Virus record (IMG/VR): IMGVR_UViG_3300001918_000027
Location: 1-62,660 of that record
DNA: 62,660 bases
Source: a virus
Reading direction: 5' to 3' (one strand)
Below the pieces are notes generated by a model. The model had not been told where the DNA came from. It searched no databases and saw only the letters and a program-made list of their open reading frames with translations. Positions 17,076-25,540 of this stretch are shown here, piece by piece. Position 1 is the first letter of the stretch. The number at the start of each line of letters is the position of its first letter. The position numbers and the translations under genes are program-made.

Positions 17076-18346
17076 AAAAATATATTGACATCGATGTGTA
17101 TCAAGCTTTCAGAAATAGATTAAAGTTTGTGTTCGACGAATTCGAAGCCGTATATCTTTCGTTTTCCGGAGGCAAGGACAGCAGCGTCATGCTACAACTT
17201 ACAAATCAATATGCAAAAGAAATTGGGCGAAAGTTTGATGTTTTTTTCCTCGATTTTGAGGCTCAATATACTATGACGATAGCCCATGTATATGAATTAA
17301 AGCAGCTCTCACAAATACGCAACTTCTACCACTATTGCCTACCGCTGGAAAACGAGGACAACCCAAGTAGCATATTTCGTCCAACATGGATACCATGGGA
17401 TGAAAGTGAAAAACATTTGTGGGTCCGCCAGATGCCCGAGGATGCAATAGACATCACAACGGTACCCACAGAAGTATTTAAAAAAGGGCAAGAATGGGAA
17501 GACCTCTTGAAACAGTTTCCTCAATTCCTAAAGGCCAAATACAAAACCGACAAAGTTGGCTGCCTTGTAGGAATTCGTACCGATGAAAGCTACCATCGCT
17601 TCCGCTCTGTTGCTTTCGGTATAAACCGCTACAAAGAACAAAACTGGAGCACAGACTTGGGTAAAGGTGTTTACAATTTTTACCCACTTTACGACTGGAG
17701 TACCCAAGATATATGGCATGCCGTCTGGCGGTTCCGTTTGGCATACAACAGGGTATATGAATACATGTGGCAAATGGGTATCGGTATCCATGAGCAAAGA
17801 ATTTGCCACCCATTCGGACAAGATCAGCGAGTATCTCTAAACCAGTGGGCAGTGATAGAGCCGGAAACCTGGGCTAAAGTAGTAAATAGGGTTAGTGGTG
17901 CCAATTTTGGCAACATCTATGCTAAAACCAGCCTATTGGGTCACAACGGCACCAGCAAGCCAGAATACATGAGTTGGGAACAATACGCAGTATTTCTGCT
18001 TGAAAGCATCGGCCTTTATTCCCCTGACCTTCGCGATCATTACGTTAGGAAGATCAGAATATTGTTTGATTACATAAAAGAGCAAGCGGATATAGATAGA
18101 AGGGATATAACTGAAGACCATTTGGCAAAACCTGAAAAGCTAAAAGATTGGGTAAGTTGGAAACGGATTGCCCGTACAATTGAGAAAAACGATTTTCAAT
18201 GTAGAGGGTTAAGTTATGGGCTTACGCAGGAGGATAGAAAAACCATGCAGAAACTCAAAACCAAATGGGGCAAGCTGTTAGGCCTTGAACACTACACAGA
18301 CAAAGCAATGAAAGAACTTTCAAAACAAATTGATTATGAAATTTAA
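17072..18346 (+). CDS. ibrA: IbrA-like PAPS reductase/PP-loop family protein (DUF3440)
   Basis: 424 residues. The PP-loop motif LSFSGGKDSSVML lies near residues 27-39, and the C-terminal region looks like DUF3440. The architecture matches IbrA of E. coli, which together with IbrB activates prophage eib genes (established); PP-loop relatives also include DndC of DNA phosphorothioation. It should bind ATP or an adenylyl-sulphate nucleotide. No DndA, DndD or DndE gene is present. It overlaps the GNAT gene (ATGA) and the IbrB-like gene (11 bases). The biochemical role in phages is not known to me. Confidence 0.8.
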   Translation: MKKYIDIDVYQAFRNRLKFVFDEFEAVYLSFSGGKDSSVMLQLTNQYAKEIGRKFDVFFLDFEAQYTMTIAHVYELKQLSQIRNFYHYCLPLENEDNPSSIFRPTWIPWDESEKHLWVRQMPEDAIDITTVPTEVFKKGQEWEDLLKQFPQFLKAKYKTDKVGCLVGIRTDESYHRFRSVAFGINRYKEQNWSTDLGKGVYNFYPLYDWSTQDIWHAVWRFRLAYNRVYEYMWQMGIGIHEQRICHPFGQDQRVSLNQWAVIEPETWAKVVNRVSGANFGNIYAKTSLLGHNGTSKPEYMSWEQYAVFLLESIGLYSPDLRDHYVRKIRILFDYIKEQADIDRRDITEDHLAKPEKLKDWVSWKRIARTIEKNDFQCRGLSYGLTQEDRKTMQKLKTKWGKLLGLEHYTDKAMKELSKQIDYEI

Positions 18347-19007
18347 TTACACCGAAATCGTAATAAAGCAAATTACCGAAAACTTAATTGAGCAAATCAA
18401 TAGTATTGAAGACACCGAAAGTAAGGTAAATTCATTAAACTATGTTAGGTCTGCTTTGCATGCAGTAAGCCCTTTTAAGGATAATCCTGTTGACTTTGTC
18501 GAATGGGTACCGGCTGAATATGTAAGGGCAAATGACTACAATCCAAATGCAGTTGCACCTCCTGAAATGAAGCTACTAAAGCTGTCTATCGATGAAGACG
18601 GATATACCCAGCCAATAGTTTCTGATAAGGTTACGATTAACGACAGGGAGGTTGTTGACGGATTCCACAGGAACAGAATAGGCCGGGAGTTTCCCGATGT
18701 TAAAAAGCGGCTGCATGGCTACTTGCCTCTAGTAACTATTCGCAATAGCCAAAAAGATAAGCAAAACAGAATTGCGGCTACCATCAGGCATAACCGGGCT
18801 AGAGGCACCCATTCAATAAAGGGTATGAGTGATATTGTTTTATCACTTATAGAAATGGGTTGGAATGATACCCAAATAGCGAAACACCTTGGAATGGATC
18901 CTGAGGAAGTCATGAGGCTAAAACAAATTACAGGCCTTCCCCAGGCATTTTCAAACCATGAATTCAGCAAAAGCTGGGAGGAATTCGAAAGCAAGCATAC
19001 AAAATAA
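18336..19007 (+). CDS. ibrB: IbrB-like ParB/Srx-fold protein
   Basis: 223 residues from the ATG at 18336; an upstream TTG is less likely. The ParB-like motif runs from WVPAEYVRANDYNPN (near 56) through DEDGYTQPIVSD to EVVDGFHRNRIGRE (near 108), followed by RHNRARGTHSIKGM and a helix-turn-helix (WNDTQIAKHLGMDPEEVMRL). This matches IbrB and pairs with the preceding IbrA-like gene. Proteins with this fold act as nucleases, CTPases or sulfiredoxins; which applies here is open. Confidence 0.8.
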   Translation: MKFNYTEIVIKQITENLIEQINSIEDTESKVNSLNYVRSALHAVSPFKDNPVDFVEWVPAEYVRANDYNPNAVAPPEMKLLKLSIDEDGYTQPIVSDKVTINDREVVDGFHRNRIGREFPDVKKRLHGYLPLVTIRNSQKDKQNRIAATIRHNRARGTHSIKGMSDIVLSLIEMGWNDTQIAKHLGMDPEEVMRLKQITGLPQAFSNHEFSKSWEEFESKHTK

Positions 19008-19012
19008 AAAAT

Positions 19013-19040
19013 GCCCCCTCGGTCGGCAAACCTTGGGGGC
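19013..19040 (+). promoter_or_regulatory. Stem-loop between the IbrB-like gene and the integrase
   Basis: GCCCCC (19013-19018) pairs with GGGGGC (19035-19040). It is followed by CTTTCGGTCTAACAAAAAAT and an AGGAGG Shine-Dalgarno before the integrase ATG. The string TTCGGTCTAA also follows the small hairpin before the first gene of this operon (13554 onward), so the two leaders are related. It may attenuate transcription into the integrase. Confidence 0.5.
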
Positions 19041-19084
19041 GGTTCATCTTTCGGTCTAACAAAAAATAAACAGGAGGCAAAACT

Positions 19085-20122
19085 ATGTTTAAAATCTTTA
19101 AGGCACAAAAAAAGGCCTTTCTTCCGCTGTACAAAGCCATTGCGGACAAAATCAGTAAGGGTGAGGTACTTACCCCGGATGGCAGCAAGTTCACTAAAAA
19201 CACGATTTATAACTACAAAAGCGGAAGCTACCGCTTCAGTCAGTACGAAGCCGAAAACGGAATAATTTACCTCGAAGACATCAATCCCCAATGGGCTGAA
19301 CAGTTCTCGGTGTTTTTGATGAAAAAGGGTTATTGCAAAAACACTATTGCTGTAACGCTGGCAAGGTTAAAAGCCGTTTTGAGGAGGCTTTATGACCAGG
19401 GTGTATCGAAGTACAACGGCAATGGCATAAGGGCTAGTTCTGAACTAACAACCGCTGTTTATAGCAGTATTGAAGACATACGGCAGCTGATGGAGTATGA
19501 TTTTTCCAATACGCCGGGATTGGAAAGAGTAAGGGATATCTATGTTCTGCAATGCTTTATAGGGCTTAGATATAGTGATTTGGCTTCCATTCTGGAGGAG
19601 CCCAAGCGTTTCCTTAGGGACATCGGAGGCAATTTGTTTTTTGATATCAAAACCCAGAAAACCGGGGAGGTGGTTGTAATTCCTGTGGCTCAAGTAGTAA
19701 AAAAGATCCTGGAGAAATATGGCTATACCTTTGGCAAATGCTTTAGCTATCAGTACTACAATAAGTCCATAAAGGAAATCGGCAGGCTTGCTGGCCTCAA
19801 TCAGGAAATTTCCTGCAGCAGGACGGAAGGTGGCACCCGGGTAGATACAGTTAGGCTAAAATGGGCGATGATGAGCAGCCACACCGCAAGGCGAACCTTT
19901 GCCACTAATGCTTTTTTAGCCGGGCTGCCGGAAAAAAGCATTATGGTCATTACCGGCCATAAAACACATTTGGCATTCAATAAATACATCCGGTGCTCCA
20001 GCCTCGACAACGCCATAAAATTGGCAAATCATGACTTTTTCCACCTTGATTTACCCGTAATAATTACCTTGCCGCCACCAAATCAACCGAAATTAACAGA
20101 TGAAAACAGCGACGACAGATGA
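19085..20122 (+). CDS. int: Tyrosine recombinase (phage integrase)
   Basis: 345 residues: an N-terminal SAM-like arm and core-binding part (about 1-115) and the catalytic domain (about 130-310). The full catalytic set is visible: R162 (GLRYSD), K192 (QKTGEV), H266 and R269 (HTARRTF), H292 (GHKT) and nucleophile Y301 (NKYIR). It should carry out site-specific integration and excision. An AGGAGG lies ten or eleven bases before the ATG, a strong ribosome site for this window. It lies mid-window, so the window edges are not simple att ends next to the integrase. Confidence 0.92.
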   Translation: MFKIFKAQKKAFLPLYKAIADKISKGEVLTPDGSKFTKNTIYNYKSGSYRFSQYEAENGIIYLEDINPQWAEQFSVFLMKKGYCKNTIAVTLARLKAVLRRLYDQGVSKYNGNGIRASSELTTAVYSSIEDIRQLMEYDFSNTPGLERVRDIYVLQCFIGLRYSDLASILEEPKRFLRDIGGNLFFDIKTQKTGEVVVIPVAQVVKKILEKYGYTFGKCFSYQYYNKSIKEIGRLAGLNQEISCSRTEGGTRVDTVRLKWAMMSSHTARRTFATNAFLAGLPEKSIMVITGHKTHLAFNKYIRCSSLDNAIKLANHDFFHLDLPVIITLPPPNQPKLTDENSDDR

Positions 20123-20321
20123 AGCCTTTGAGCAGATGATACACACCAGAGGCATATATAAGCAACTAAATTTGGCTCAATATACGGTAATGAGAATAAG
20201 GCTTGACCTCAAGAAAGGGGCCCTAAGCATGTCACTTGATCGCAAAATTGAGCTATTGAAATTGGCAGGCTGGCACATTGCTCAGGAAATGAAATGGGCA
20301 AAAAAGGTTAAGCAGTCATGA
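20100..20321 (+). CDS. Small helix-turn-helix-like protein downstream of integrase
   Basis: 73 residues, overlapping the integrase end by 23 bases. The helical pattern GIYKQLNLAQYTVMRIRLDL, then SLDRKIELLKLAGWHIAQE, resembles a Cro or XRE-like small DNA-binding fold. It may regulate the lysogeny operon or act as an excisionase. Both are inference from size and place. Confidence 0.5.
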   Translation: MKTATTDEAFEQMIHTRGIYKQLNLAQYTVMRIRLDLKKGALSMSLDRKIELLKLAGWHIAQEMKWAKKVKQS

Positions 20322-20334
20322 GTACCTTTGCCAA

Positions 20335-20700
20335 ATGGCTACAAAACTAACAACATACAGTCTTCCGGAATTCGTTTTTCTAGATGGTAACTCGCATCAA
20401 GGCGATAGTTTAGAAGGTAGAACTGTTATACAACATATCAGAACCTATACGATTATTGAGGTCATAGCGGTAGATGAAGTAGGACTGCTGGGCCTAAAGG
20501 ATAATACTAAGACCTTTGAATTTGAATACATCAATGCCTTTGACACCGTGGAAAGGCATGTTTTTGCTCTTCATTTCAGCTTAGCAGATGACGATGAAAT
20601 CTTATCGCAAGTATTTGAAAAAGCAGCTCAGTGGTACTGCGATTATTTAAGATGGGAGGACGAAATCATCGCTTCAGACAACAAAGAGATTTTAAACTAA
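20335..20700 (+). CDS. Unrecognised 121-residue protein
   Basis: 121 residues, acidic. The N-terminus LPEFVFLDGNSHQGDSLEGR is followed by a strand-rich centre (YTIIEVIAVDEVGLLGLKDN) and a helical C-terminus (QVFEKAAQWYCDYLRWEDE). It is the last plus-strand gene of the operon and ends convergently, two bases from the stop of the leftward gene at 20703, with no clear terminator between. No function can be given. Confidence 0.55.
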   Translation: MATKLTTYSLPEFVFLDGNSHQGDSLEGRTVIQHIRTYTIIEVIAVDEVGLLGLKDNTKTFEFEYINAFDTVERHVFALHFSLADDDEILSQVFEKAAQWYCDYLRWEDEIIASDNKEILN

Positions 20701-20702
20701 CC

Positions 20703-20903
20703 TCAGCCCTCACATTTCTGACAACCGTATTGGGCCTGCCGCTCTGTAACACCGAGCCGCATGCTGATTTGCCCGTAGCTTGCTTTTTGCTTCCGGAGCA
20801 TACAGATTTTGGCCTTCAGGACGGCGTCGTCACCAATAAGGCTCACAAACTGATCCCAATTTGTTAAGGCCATTTCCCGAAGCCTTTTATCAAGTTCTGT
20901 CAT
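20703..20903 (-). CDS. Small HTH protein at the end of the tail operon
   Basis: 66 residues from the ATG at 20903; an ATG at 20918 would add five residues. A helix-turn-helix is visible in KASYGQISMRLGVTERQAQY, with an adjoining helix LKAKICMLRKQ. The C-terminus holds a CQKC pair. It lies behind a tiny membrane protein and the tape measure gene. It may be a regulator, but the site in the tail operon is unusual for one. Confidence 0.5.
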   Translation of the reverse strand: MTELDKRLREMALTNWDQFVSLIGDDAVLKAKICMLRKQKASYGQISMRLGVTERQAQYGCQKCEG

Positions 20904-20910
20904 TACTTTT

Positions 20911-21024
20911 TCACCCATTGAAAAGCCATTTAAACAATTCAACAATCGCTATGATTACGACTATAATCAAGCCAATGAATAAATTTCCCTTTACACGGTT
21001 CCAGTATTGATCATTGTATGCCAT
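20911..21024 (-). CDS. Small membrane protein (37 residues)
   Basis: A 37-residue frame with a single strongly hydrophobic stretch (LFIGLIIVVIIAIVELF) flanked by charged ends. It begins five bases after the tape measure stop and ends just ahead of the HTH gene, filling that gap exactly. The fit in the operon and the clean membrane helix suggest a real gene. Function unknown; membrane insertion during DNA entry or a phage moron role are possible. Confidence 0.55.
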   Translation of the reverse strand: MAYNDQYWNRVKGNLFIGLIIVVIIAIVELFKWLFNG

Positions 21025-21028
21025 AGTG

Positions 21029-24000
21029 CTACAAAGTTCCGATTTCTGACTGAATTGCAGCCTTTTTTTGAGCACTGGTTACCGTACTGGTAACTTGTAC
21101 AACTTCGAGCCTGTCTATCCTTTGATTTACTGCTGCATTGCTTTGGTCGATGCGCTGCAGCAGCTCGCCGAACATATCCAGGGTTTGGCCAATGGCTCCG
21201 GGTGCCGTACTGCCAGCCGGAGTAAAAACCGGAGCTTGCAGGCTTTCGCCCAAACTGCCTCCATATTCGAAGCGGGCCACCTTAGCCCCGGAAAAGAAAT
21301 CACGGCCGCCACCGAGCTTGTTTAAAGCCGATGCAATCTGAGTATGGGTACCGCTGATGGTGTACCTGCCCTGGCCTGCGTTCTTGGTTCGGACGATGGC
21401 CAGCTCTCCACCCTCGGCTTCGTAATTAAAGGGTACGCCACCGGCACTATGTGAGGGCCCCGTTATTTTGCCACCGGTTTCCGTGGGCACTTGGCCACCG
21501 TACTCAAACTCGGCCCGATTGATTTCATTTACCCTGAGGGCATACCGACCTACAGCAAGCCCGGCAAGGATGCCATACATCGCTATGCCAGCGGCACCCA
21601 GGGTAATACCATTTAGGGGGTTCTGCGCAGCGGCAACGGCTATGTTTGCCAATTCTGTAGCAAGGGCAACTTTGGCCTCAGCTTTCCTTACCTTTTTGAT
21701 GCGCTCACCGGCCCTGCGTTCCTCCTCCTCTTTTTTTGCCTGATATTCTTTGTCGATTGCAAGTTCTTCATCGCGGCTTTGGGCCCTTGCCAACAGCTGG
21801 TTTCGCTCGAGGTCAAGCCTTTCGAGATTAGCCTCTTTGCTTTGCTGAATCCGCTGTATTTCGGCATCATAGTAGGCATTCATGGCGCCTCGGGCAAGGT
21901 CATAGCTTTGCGATATGGCGTCACCAAGCAGGCCATCTTCCAGGCTGCCTTCCTGGAAATTAAACAGGTTCTTGAGGCCCTGGCGGAGCTGATCGCCAAG
22001 GCTGCGAATTCGGCCGACGGTTTCGTCAACTTTTGCAACGGTGGTGTCATTCAGCTGTGCGGCTTTATCATTTAAGTCTTTAGCTAATAGCAAGTACTCT
22101 TCATCGGTTTTGACCTTGGCGTCGACAAGCTCTTTATAAATCGGTAACTGCTTATTCAGGCTTTCGACCTCAATACCCAATATGCCACGGGTTTCGGCCT
22201 GATTGAGGTCGGCTTCCGCTCTCCTCCTCTCCCTTCCGGTTTTACCCGAAAGCTCAAGCCTCGCCGCCGATATCTGTTCCTGAAACCGGGCAATTGCATC
22301 TCTGCCATCCTGTTGTATTTTTTGCAACTGGGATTGCAGGCTTTCGACCTGGTCCTTGCTTAGATTGCGGTTGATGGTTTTGATGGCCTCGGCTCTTTCA
22401 AAAGCTTTTTCAACCGATTGCCGGCTGTATTGCGCCTCCAAGGCATCCATGTCTTTATTGAATTGTTCCTGCAGCAGCAACAATTGCTTATCGGCATCAA
22501 GCCGGGCCTGTGCCCTTGCCAAAGGGCTGGTGGCGGGATCATCATCAACTGCAGTAAGGTTGGCTTCAATTTCTCTTTTGCGCTGGGCAAAACTGTCCTG
22601 TATTGCTTTCTCCCTGATGTCAAAAATTTGATTACTGGTATCGATTTCGAGCTGTTTTTGCGCTGCCTTTAGTTCCGCGATGGCTGCGAGCTCCTCAGCA
22701 CTGCTGCCCTTTACCAGGTTTAGCTTTTCCCTATATGCCGTCCGGTTGGCCTCAAGTACATTATTGAGGTATTGCTCCTCGGTGATTTCCTGATTCAGGA
22801 AAGAAAGCCTGAGGTCTGCCAATTGCTGCTTAAGGACTTCCTCAATGAGCTTTCGACGCTTCTCTTCGGGGTTTTCGGACTTCGAGGCCCGGCCGCTGCC
22901 CCGGGTTGATGACTTGCTGCCATTTAATAAATCATCCAGCTGTGCATCAATCTTAGCTCTTTCTGCCTTTAAAGCATTAAATTTTTGACTGGTACCCTGA
23001 AAACCAGAGATTTGGTCATCTAATGCCTTTTTGCGCTCCTGAAGGGCTTTGATATCGATATCAAAACTTTGTGTAGCCACAGCAGTTGTTTTGCCTGTCA
23101 AACCAGCCAGTTCAGCCTCGGCCTTTGCCTGAACATTTAAGTACTCCTGGTAGGTTCGAATCCTTTTCTCCTCCTCCTTCTTTAGGGTTGTAATGATTTC
23201 TTTAAAATCATTACCGGTAAAAACAATACCTCCACGGCCATTATTGCGGATGGCCTCACCAAGCACATCATTGGCCAATTGCCTTTCGTTTTCAGAAAGC
23301 CTAACTACAGTGGCACCCTGCCCTCTTGGCGTAAGAGCTGCTTCCTGTTCTATTCTTTGTCGAAGGGTGGACACCGCAATGACCTCGGCATTTTTTTCAG
23401 CACTAAGGGCTGCACTTGCCTCTGCATTAGCCTTTACCCTAATGGCTGCGGTAACCTGCCTGTAGGCTTGCTCCAATTTGGTTAGACTTATGGTCTGTCC
23501 ATCAAGTGCTGAAACAAATGCGGGATTAATCTTTATCAATTCATCAAGCGCTTTCCGCTTGGTGTCGATGGAGGTTGCCGTGCTTCTTATAATGTTTCGA
23601 AGTGCATCTATCCGGCCTATTTGTTGCGATGATATCTGATTCGACCTTCTTTGAACATCTGTTAAAGCATCCAACCTGGCCCTTGCATCTGAAACCTTGG
23701 CAGCAAAAACAGCCAATACCGGAATTACTAACCCCAAGGTGGTTAAAAGCAACCCCAAAGGGCTTACCCTGATGGCACCGTTAAAAAGTACTATTTGCGC
23801 TGTTGCTGCCCTTACAGCTAAAGAATAAGCCAACATTGCGGCCCTTTGGGCCAATAAAACTGTGTTGTAAATAAGGCCTTGCTGACTGGCTATTTGAGTT
23901 GCCACATAGGCCCTGATTTGCTCTGCTTTATAAAGTGCAAGTGCAGTTGTCGCAGCTGTTAGTCCACCTATAAGTATGGGGAAAGGTAAACCCGTTATGA

Positions 24001-25540
24001 ATCCGATTATGGCAAATAATCCACCTCCGATGGCAACGAGTAATTCGAAGAACTTTGTTAGGCCTTGTTGGTTTTCCCGAACTAAGTCCGTAAACTGATT
24101 TTTAAGCCTGTTGATACCGGCCTGCAACCCCTCTACCCTTTCTGTGGTATTGCCTCCAAAAGTGCGCTGAAGTTCTGCAGCGAATTTTGGTAGAAACTCG
24201 GATGCAATGACTTCGCCGTTTTCCAGCATTTTATTTAGTTGCTGCTGGGTTACCCCGATGGCTTTGGCCGCGATGCTAAAGGCACCCGGTACTCTTTCGC
24301 CAATTTGGCCCCGGAGTTCTTCGGCCTGTACCTTACCCTTCGATGCTATTTGCCCAAAGGCAAGTAATACCGAATTCGTGTCTTCCTGGCTTAATTTTAG
24401 CCTTGCAGCAGAAGCCACCGCTGCTTCGAAAATATCCCGGGTTTCCTGAGCGCCAATACCAGCAAGTGTTGATGCAGCATAAAAATTCTTAAAGGCTTGC
24501 GCTGTTTGGACATATTGAACCCCTAATCGTTCCGTTATCCTTGTTAAAAACTCCTGATTAATTGCGAGTTCCTGTGTGCTTCCACTAACGAGCTCAAGGG
24601 AGGCATCAAGGCTATCTAACTGAACAGTGTTATCAAAGGCTTGCTGCCCTGTTGTAAGCAGGGCCTGTAGGCTGAGGTAAGTAAGTGCAAATTGGGCAAC
24701 CTGACCTTTGAGGTCGCGAAAACCCCGGCCAAGGGCAGCGGTAAGCCTATCGCCAACATCACCTGCGCTGCGGAATTCTTTCTCCAGATTGCCTACCTGC
24801 TGCTGTAGTGCAATGGCTTCCCTCCGGTTTTCAATTAACTGCTTTTCGATTGCCTCAAAACTGCCCTCACCGGTAACCCTGATTTTAGACAAGGACTGTT
24901 GCAAATCATTGAATTCGTTGTCGAGTGCCCCCAGACGATCGTTTGCTTTCTGTATTTGCCCACCAACGAGGTCATCAAGGCCCATCTGCTTAAACGCCTG
25001 GACAATACCCGATGTGTATTCCCCAACCAGGAGACTGTCGCGGCTAAACTGCCGACGAAAATCCTGCTCAGCGGCAGCCAGTTCTTTTAACTTGGCTATG
25101 GCTTGGTCATATTGCAGCGTTTGGCCCCGGAAATCAATGGGTGTAACCTTGTCGCTGTCCTTAACCAGTTTGTAAAGCTGCTTATATTCGTTGTAAAGTG
25201 CGGTATAGCTACCCGCAGCTCCCTGAGCGCTGGCCTTCTGCTGCCTCAGTTGGTTTATTTCCTGCTGCCTGGCGAGTTGCAAAGCCTTGGCCTCTTTCAT
25301 CAGCTGCTGGCGTTCAACCTTTAGCTTTTGTTCCTCTACCCGGAGGGCAGCAACGGCTTCTTTCTGCTTTTTGATTTCCTCGGACTCGGTTTTTTGCGTA
25401 CCGGTACCGCTAACCTTACCGGCTTCTTGCTTCGCTTTTTTGATTTCCTGAAACCGTTTGGCGATGTCCTGAAGCTCTTTATTTATTTCGCCATAACCCA
25501 GCGTCCGGAGTTCGTAGATTTTTGTTACCTGATCACTCAT
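21029..25540 (-). CDS. Tape measure protein
   Basis: 1503 residues. The N-terminal half is coiled coil (about 20-100 and 190-255), followed by the tape-measure domain near 270-500 with ITERLGVQYVQTAQAFKNFY and LRGQIGERVPGAFSIAAKAI, the TMP_N hallmark. Hydrophobic segments follow near 515-545 (GLFAIIGFITGLPFPILIGG) and 600-620. The rest is coiled coil rich in Gln, Arg and Glu. It sets tail length; at about 0.15 nm per residue (rule of thumb) the tail would be roughly 225 nm. It overlaps the next upstream gene by eight bases. Confidence 0.93.
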   Translation of the reverse strand: MSDQVTKIYELRTLGYGEINKELQDIAKRFQEIKKAKQEAGKVSGTGTQKTESEEIKKQKEAVAALRVEEQKLKVERQQLMKEAKALQLARQQEINQLRQQKASAQGAAGSYTALYNEYKQLYKLVKDSDKVTPIDFRGQTLQYDQAIAKLKELAAAEQDFRRQFSRDSLLVGEYTSGIVQAFKQMGLDDLVGGQIQKANDRLGALDNEFNDLQQSLSKIRVTGEGSFEAIEKQLIENRREAIALQQQVGNLEKEFRSAGDVGDRLTAALGRGFRDLKGQVAQFALTYLSLQALLTTGQQAFDNTVQLDSLDASLELVSGSTQELAINQEFLTRITERLGVQYVQTAQAFKNFYAASTLAGIGAQETRDIFEAAVASAARLKLSQEDTNSVLLAFGQIASKGKVQAEELRGQIGERVPGAFSIAAKAIGVTQQQLNKMLENGEVIASEFLPKFAAELQRTFGGNTTERVEGLQAGINRLKNQFTDLVRENQQGLTKFFELLVAIGGGLFAIIGFITGLPFPILIGGLTAATTALALYKAEQIRAYVATQIASQQGLIYNTVLLAQRAAMLAYSLAVRAATAQIVLFNGAIRVSPLGLLLTTLGLVIPVLAVFAAKVSDARARLDALTDVQRRSNQISSQQIGRIDALRNIIRSTATSIDTKRKALDELIKINPAFVSALDGQTISLTKLEQAYRQVTAAIRVKANAEASAALSAEKNAEVIAVSTLRQRIEQEAALTPRGQGATVVRLSENERQLANDVLGEAIRNNGRGGIVFTGNDFKEIITTLKKEEEKRIRTYQEYLNVQAKAEAELAGLTGKTTAVATQSFDIDIKALQERKKALDDQISGFQGTSQKFNALKAERAKIDAQLDDLLNGSKSSTRGSGRASKSENPEEKRRKLIEEVLKQQLADLRLSFLNQEITEEQYLNNVLEANRTAYREKLNLVKGSSAEELAAIAELKAAQKQLEIDTSNQIFDIREKAIQDSFAQRKREIEANLTAVDDDPATSPLARAQARLDADKQLLLLQEQFNKDMDALEAQYSRQSVEKAFERAEAIKTINRNLSKDQVESLQSQLQKIQQDGRDAIARFQEQISAARLELSGKTGRERRRAEADLNQAETRGILGIEVESLNKQLPIYKELVDAKVKTDEEYLLLAKDLNDKAAQLNDTTVAKVDETVGRIRSLGDQLRQGLKNLFNFQEGSLEDGLLGDAISQSYDLARGAMNAYYDAEIQRIQQSKEANLERLDLERNQLLARAQSRDEELAIDKEYQAKKEEEERRAGERIKKVRKAEAKVALATELANIAVAAAQNPLNGITLGAAGIAMYGILAGLAVGRYALRVNEINRAEFEYGGQVPTETGGKITGPSHSAGGVPFNYEAEGGELAIVRTKNAGQGRYTISGTHTQIASALNKLGGGRDFFSGAKVARFEYGGSLGESLQAPVFTPAGSTAPGAIGQTLDMFGELLQRIDQSNAAVNQRIDRLEVVQVTSTVTSAQKKAAIQSEIGTL

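Noticed and set aside
24708-25175. 155-codon plus-strand frame inside the tape measure gene
   Set aside because: The Arg/Ser-rich reading is the complement of a coiled-coil gene; no independent start signals.
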